Shown here: one piece after another, positions 59,031-64,000 of the stretch
Numbering within the stretch: the first letter of the stretch is position 1
How the letters are laid out: every line of letters starts with the position of its first letter
Assembly: GCA_000151295.1 (NCBI GenBank)
Contig: GG745346.1
Coordinates: 384,601 to 448,600 of the forward strand
Reading direction: 5' to 3'
DNA from: Allomyces macrogynus ATCC 38327
Lineage: Eukaryota; Blastocladiomycota; Blastocladiomycetes; Blastocladiales; Blastocladiaceae
DNA length: 64,000 nt
Translations under genes and position numbers: made by a program
The notes under the pieces: model-generated
What the model was told of the DNA's origin: nothing
Databases searched by the model: none
The model's input: only the letters and a program-made list of their open reading frames with translations

Positions 59031-59226
59031 GCGATTCGATCCCTTTTTTGATTTGACGTTTTTTGTTGCACCGTGAAATCGTCGGATGCGGGACCGTGTG
59101 TGCGTGGACCAAAACCAACCCAATACAAGGCATCTAGATTCCATTCAACTGCGTTCGCCTTTTGCAATAATACGTCGAATCATCTACATCAAACTCGACC
59201 TGCTCTTCCTTCTCCGCTCTCTCGCA

Positions 59227-61282
59227 TTAAAACCGGACCATGCGCTTGCCGAGCACGCACTGCGGCGGCACCGTAAAATCGGCCTCCCCCAGTGCCCCCG
59301 CATTCACCCCCAAACCGCGCTTCGCAAACGCGCGCCACAAATCACAGCCGTTCTGCCCATCAAAATTGATCTGGTCCGCCAGCAGGATCGCGTCCCGTGC
59401 CTGGCGCATCGTCGGGTTGCACGCCTGCAACTTCATCCCATCCACCCAATCCTGGACGACCTGCACGTTCCCGCCCAACGCGTTCGCCGTCAAATTCGTG
59501 CCGTCGCGGAACCCGGGCGTCAGGCGCCAATTCGCCTGGAACCCGTGACTGGCGACTCCCGCCCACAACGTCTCCCAGAGGATCTGCGCCCAGACTTCGC
59601 CGACCGCGTGCGGCTCGCCGTTGGGCGTCGCGTCCTTGTAGGTTAGCGGGTTGGTCGTGGTGGAGGTCGAGTAGGCGAACCGCCGCAGGCCGTTCGGTTT
59701 CCCGGAATTGAACGCGCCGATCGTCGCGTCCGCATAGGTTGCGCGTGCCTTGAACGCCGCGGCGAACGCGTCGGCCCAGCCCTCGTTCATTGCGCGGGAT
59801 TCGGGCGTGCTGAGACAATTTGGGTTAGCCGGCCCGCCTGTGAGCCGCGACACGAGCCCGTGCGTGACCTCGTGCATCAAGATACTGTCGTCGACGACGG
59901 GATCCGTGACGGTGCCCGACATGTCGAAGAGGAACGCGGTCAAGGTCGGCGCAACGCCGTCGGGCGGCGTGGCAAAGTTGGCGTTGTTGCGCTGGCTCGG
60001 ATCGTGCACGTGCACAATGACCGCGTCGTTCTCGAGCCCGCCGCGGCCGAGATTCGAGGCTTGGAAGTTGCCGGCGCCTTCGGTGAACCCGAACCGGTAG
60101 AGCAGGTCGTGCATGAGATTGACCACGTAGAAGGCGTTGGTCAGCGATGTGGCCAGGTGGTCGGTCGGGCGACCGTCGCGCAGGTCCGCGGGGAAGTCGA
60201 ATGCAAGCGCCGGGGTCGCGGAAAAAGCGGTCGTGGACGCGCCCTTGGCGACGAGCGGCGCGTGGCCGGCGAGGGCGGCGGCTTCTGTGTGAGGGGAAAC
60301 ATATCCACCGTGAGCAATATACGACGCGGGTAAAGAAGCGATGGGCAAACGAAACCGTACTCGGGCTCTGCCGCGCAATCACGTTATTCCCCATCGTCAA
60401 CCCGTCGGTCCCCACCCACCCCTGCGGCGACGCGACCGCTGTATCTTCCGGATCCCCGACGAGCGCCATCTCCCCCTCAGTCGGATCACTTGCGAACCCG
60501 ACCGCCGGGAACGCGCGGTACACTGCATCCGCCGACCAGTCCACGAGCCCGACGACGCCCTTGCCGGCATTACTCACTTGCGCATTCACCCACGTTGCGG
60601 GCGTGTGCAGCCGCACGTCCACGACCCACGCGAGATCGCCACTGTCGGCGACAAACAGCCGCGGCTTGGTCCAGATCTTGTCGGCTGCAAACGACACGCC
60701 GTGGACCCAAGTGACCGCGGGATCCTTCTTGTCGGCAGTGGTGGTCCAGTTGGTGTGTGCGGCGGTCGGCAGGGCCAGGTGCGCGCCGAGGTCACGGACG
60801 GCCGTGGCCGCCGGACGAATCGACGCACGCGGGGTCAGTGCGGCGACGGCAGCGGCGGACGCGAAGAGGTCCGAGAACGACACGACGCGGTTCGACTTGT
60901 CGACGGCGACGTGCGCGATCCCTGTAGTATCACCGGAATCAGCTCTGACGCCTGGCAATGAAAATGCGGCCAACAAAATCACTGTACCATTGGTCACCTC
61001 GGTTCCATTCACAACCTGCATGAAATACACGTGTGTGACCCCATTATGCGCGTCGGTGTAGGTATTCTGCACGACCAGCTGGTCTCGCGCGTGGTGCTTG
61101 GCCACCAACTCGGTCGCGACCGTGACTGGATCGAGCGCACGGCGGACGAGGTGCGGAATCGTGTCCAAATCGGTAGGACGGATCGAGAATCGCGCGGCAC
61201 GCGCGTGGCCGACGGTCGCGTACGGTGTCGCGAGCGCGCCGGTCGCCGCGAGAGCGACGAGGAGGAGAAGAGCGAAGAGCAT
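59227..61282 (-). CDS. Fungalysin-type extracellular metallopeptidase (M36)
   Basis: Exons on the minus strand are 60361-61282 and 59227-60284 (donor GTACGG, acceptor CACAG), giving 659 residues. A signal peptide covers residues ~1-18 (MLFALLLLVALAATGALA), and an FTP-type propeptide region runs to about residue 230. The mature enzyme begins near SPQGWVGTDGLTMGNNV. The zinc site is H445-E-V-T-H449 in SILMHEVTHGLVSRLTGG, with the third ligand in AMNEGWADAFA. Other family blocks are TNAFYVVNLMHDLLYRFGF, GNFQASNLG and YSTSTTTNPLTYKD...HAVGEVWAQILWETLW. Fungalysins are secreted, self-processed zinc endopeptidases used in nutrition or host digestion. It is convergent with the TPS gene, 196 nt apart. 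Confidence 0.94.
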
Positions 61283-62062
61283 GGGTCGACTCGCGTGCGC
61301 GCCGGTCGTGGGGCGGTGGAGAAGAGAGAGCGGGGCGAGGAGGAGCGATTCGGTTTGAGACAGGAGGGGGGATCGCCCTAGATATCAGGAAGGGACGGGT
61401 CGTCGGTGTCGGTGTCGGCGCTGGCGTCGACGAGCGTGTTGGCGGTGATGGTCGAGGCCGCCGCCGTCCCCTTGGGCGTTCATGATGCCGCGGTTTCGTG
61501 GTCGCCGCTTGGGACATTGTCGCGCAAACATGGCCGAGCAGTGGGCAGCACGGTCAGTTGAGGTCGGTTCCAGTCGGTGTTCATGAGGCAGCTCAAAATC
61601 AAACACATCCTGAGACACGTTCATGACCATGGGCTGCCTCTGATCATGAATAAATGAACCGTATGCGTAGCACTTCGAATTGACCACCAAGAAAACAGCA
61701 TCGACAGCAGATTTGCAACGATTCAAGTCGCAAAAGAAGCCGTCGCGCCCGAGACATGGCGCCAGTCTGTCCACTTCGTGCCGCTCCATGTCCATCGGCG
61801 GCCAAGACAAACGCCATCATGACAGCAGGTGAGCCGCACGCCCGCCGCGACGCGCGACCATGATCCGCGAAAAGGAAGCCAATCCTCGCGCGACCATCGC
61901 GACCATCGTCCACGTTCAACGACCGACCACGACCGACACGGTCGACACGGTCTCCTGCACGCGCGGCGGTGCGGCCCCATCCATTTCGTCCCATCGGTCT
62001 CAAAGAGCGCGGCCATCGTCCATCTCCACCCTCCGCCATCGCCACCCTCCGCCTTCGCCATG

Positions 62063-62325
62063 GCGCCCGTCGCCACAGATCATTCTCGCCGCATTGAACC
62101 ATCGTCCAGAACGCATCGCGGCAACCACCCGCCGTCGCGATTGGGTCGCACCATGTCCGAATTACATGTGCTGCTGCCGTTGCCACCCGCGCCCTCCACC
62201 ATCACCGCTGCGCCCTTCGTCGCCACCGAGAAGTCTCGCGCTGATCCGATATCCAGAACAAACCCGCGACGCGCCGTCGCGCGATTGGGTTGCAGCATGT
62301 CAGAATTGCAATTACTCGTCGTGCA
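62063..62325 (+). repeat. Imperfect direct repeat, two units of about 120 bp
   Basis: Units at 62063-62180 and 62210-62325 share GCGCCC[T/G]TCGTCGCCAC at the start, a CCAGAAC core and a CGCGATTGGGT[T/C]GCA..ATGTC[C/A]GAATT end, spaced about 147 bp. The translated units also look alike (SRLGRTMSELHVLL and ARLGCSMSELQLLV), so the repeat could once have been coding. Confidence 0.7.
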
Positions 62326-63221
62326 GCAGGGTTCGATTACATGTTTGCGCCGCGTCGTTGGTGGGCGTTCCGCTCGCGACGCGCCGGCATAGTTCTGACT
62401 CCAAAAAGGAAACGCGATCCAGGCACGAGGACCCAGGCACGGCATCGGCCGATCCTATCACAACGCGTGCCTTGGTCCCTTGTTTGAGACGAGCGAGTGC
62501 GCGCGGGGGTGGAGACGGTGATGGTGGCGGTGCGACATTGCGGGGCGGGCGCAGGATTTGCGTCCGCGCGCGTCGCGTCGCGTCGGTGCGTCGCGCAGTT
62601 AAGCGCTGGGCGGATGGCGCGCATTGCGCAAAGTTGAGTCGGTGTTGCGGGCCCTTTGCGGGGCGGTGGAAACGGAGCGAGGACGGGGGATTCGAACAGA
62701 ACAAAGGGGTGGAGCGGGTGGTTTGTCAGGCTGGACAAGCAGGGAAAGGCCTGCGGACACGAGACTCGAGGTCGTGTGGCCACCGCCATGCACATGGCGC
62801 AGCCAAGTGGGCAGGCCGTGCCAGGTCAACAGCCAACGACGCCAGAAAAAAAGCACGCAAAATCGGGCAAAACCTTTCCTTGTTCTCTGCTGTGCGCGCT
62901 GTGCAAGCCTGAGCAACCAGGTGGGCCTGGTTGGGGTTGCAAGAGGTGGCAAGCGGGTTGCACGTTGCAACTCTGCCCAGAGGGAAAAAGAAGCAGGAAA
63001 ACCGGGGCACGCGGGCGGGAAGCGAAGTGCCCGCGGCAGAGAGGTCCTCTCGCTCATCCAACTGGCCAACCCAACCAAGCATCGGCCTGTCCACCACCAA
63101 GGCATCGCCCGCGCTCGCGCTCGCGATCACTCATCAAATGACTCGGCAAGGCGCACAATGGGCATGGCGATCGACGCCGAGCCGAATCCCGCGCGACATG
63201 GGACGCCCGCCTTGGCGCGCC

Positions 63222-63228
63222 TATATAA
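63222..63228 (+). promoter_or_regulatory. Probable TATA box
   Basis: TATATAA in a GC-rich context, about 200 bases upstream of the ATG at 63431 and preceding a C-rich leader. It is the clearest core promoter in the window. Transcription start is inferred at about 30 bases downstream. Confidence 0.6.
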
Positions 63229-63430
63229 CCACGGCCCGCCCCGCCGTCCTTGACCCACCCACCAACCTGCACCTCCAAGCTCCAACCGCCAACACCAGCT
63301 TGGATCCAACCACGAGTCCACCCATCCGTCGCCAGTCGACTCTCCACCCTCTCTCCACCCACCCTCCGCTCCCACCACCACCACCTACCTCCACCACCTC
63401 CACCTCCATCCACCTCCACCTCCACCACCA

Positions 63431-64000
63431 ATGGACTCGGCCTTCCACCAGTTCTTTGACCTCGACGGCCTGTGCGCGTCGTCGGTCCCGGCCTCGGCCT
63501 GGGTCTCGCGCGCGCCCTCGCCCGCGCCCATGTCGATGGCCCCGTTTTTCACGGTCCCCTCGCATGACGCCGATCTGCCGCCGTTCCCGTGCGCTCCCGC
63601 CGCCGAGGAACCTACCATGCCGACGGCCACAGCAGCGCTCCTCGCCGACCCGTCCACGCCGTGGTGGTTGCAAGCGACGACGTCGTCGCTGCTCGCGGCC
63701 ATGACCCCGCCCACGACGGCGGCCGATACGGCCGCGCTCACGCGCACGGTGCCCGACGACCTGCCGGCACTCGTCTCGGCGGCCGACTGGCTCCCGCCGA
63801 GCCCGCACGCCGACGCGGCGCGGTTTGCCGTGCCCGAATTGCCGCCGCCGCAGTCGCTGGTCATGCCTGCGAACACGAGCAGCAACAGTCTCAGCACACT
63901 CAGCAGCCCCGCAACGGCGCCGAGTGCAACTTTGGCGCTCGACCCGCACGCGCTCGACATGCATCACGTGGCCGCGTTCGCGTCGCCGCCCTCGACGCCC
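63431..64000 (+). CDS. Ser/Pro/Ala-rich protein, N-terminal part only (possible transcription factor)
   Basis: From ATG 63431 the frame is open for 190 codons to the window edge. The protein starts MDSAFHQFFDLDGLCASS and is rich in Ser, Pro, Ala and Thr with scattered acidic and aromatic residues (FFTVPSHDADLPPFP, DDLPALVSAADWLPPSP, SSNSLSTLSSPATAPS). Such composition is common in activation regions of fungal transcription factors, but no DNA-binding domain lies within the window, so the function is unassigned. A TATA box at 63222 and a long CCACCT-rich leader support a regulated gene. Confidence 0.6.
   Translation, partial: MDSAFHQFFDLDGLCASSVPASAWVSRAPSPAPMSMAPFFTVPSHDADLPPFPCAPAAEEPTMPTATAALLADPSTPWWLQATTSSLLAAMTPPTTAADTAALTRTVPDDLPALVSAADWLPPSPHADAARFAVPELPPPQSLVMPANTSSNSLSTLSSPATAPSATLALDPHALDMHHVAAFASPPSTP

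Larger units (their letters stand above)
61283..63430. other. Long intergenic region with a tandem imperfect repeat
   Basis: About 2.1 kb between the M36 gene and the last gene. A plus-strand frame at 61829-62392 is open, but its content comes from the imperfect repeat at 62063-62325, and competing frames exist on both strands. I call no gene. The right end (63370-63430) is CCACCT-rich and is probably 5' UTR of the next gene. Confidence 0.5.

Noticed and set aside
61829..62392. Plus-strand frame of 187 codons after the M36 gene
   Set aside because: Its content derives from the imperfect 120-bp repeat, several overlapping frames are equally open, and there is no family match.

Overview
This is eukaryotic nuclear DNA. 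The genes are broken by short introns, mostly 60-140 nt, that use GT-AG (rarely GC-AG) splice sites, and the housekeeping genes are rich in G and C at codon third positions. The gene set is fungal: fungal-type succinyl-CoA ligase beta, a fused trehalose-6-phosphate synthase/phosphatase, a fungalysin-type M36 protease, a Gag1-like clamp protein, Ipi3, Rok1 and a farnesylated Ydj1-type DnaJ. The large decaying family of leucine-rich proteins and the GC-rich, GTACGT-like introns suggest an early-diverging zoosporic fungus, perhaps Blastocladiomycota such as Allomyces. That placement is inference. All exon boundaries given here were read by hand from splice signals, reading frame and family conservation.

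Layout. 0-8 kb: a degenerate Hsp70-like gene (-, cut by the window edge), a Ctr copper transporter with a Cys-rich N-terminus (+), succinyl-CoA ligase beta (+) and the DEAD-box helicase Rok1 (+). 8-17 kb: plus-strand members of a family with an F-box-like N-terminus and leucine-rich repeats; one is intact (10.9-13.0 kb) and three are wrecks. 17-26 kb: nucleoside hydrolase (-), the 18S rRNA dimethylase Dim1 (+), an Rex1-type exonuclease (-) and a small coiled-coil protein (+). 26-30.5 kb: more plus-strand family members (one intact, two remnants). 30.7-32.2 kb: La protein (+). 32.2-38.8 kb: a gene-poor stretch holding a decayed pogo/CENP-B-like DDE transposase (-) and an F-box-like fragment. 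39-50 kb: minus-strand family members (one intact, several wrecks), interrupted by Ipi3 (-) and an ML/NPC2-like lipid-binding protein (+). 50-64 kb: compact housekeeping genes, namely a Gag1-like clamp protein (-), class II eIF4E (+), Lsm2 (-), Ydj1-type DnaJ (+), TPS/TPP fusion (+) and M36 metallopeptidase (-), then the start of a Ser/Pro-rich protein behind a TATA box (+).

Two themes stand out. First, many of the intact genes act in ribosome or non-coding RNA metabolism (Rok1, Dim1, Rex1, La, Ipi3, Lsm2, with eIF4E in translation). Second, about fourteen loci of the F-box-like/LRR family lie between 8 and 50 kb, and only three keep a full reading frame. Those left of 31 kb are all on the plus strand and those right of 37 kb all on the minus strand. 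Nonsense codons, frameshifts, truncations and one near-identical block show birth-and-death evolution with possible gene conversion. Other unusual points are an Hsp70-like protein lacking three catalytic residues, a trehalose-phosphatase domain lacking key aspartates, and very small exons (3, 8 and 17 nt) in three housekeeping genes.
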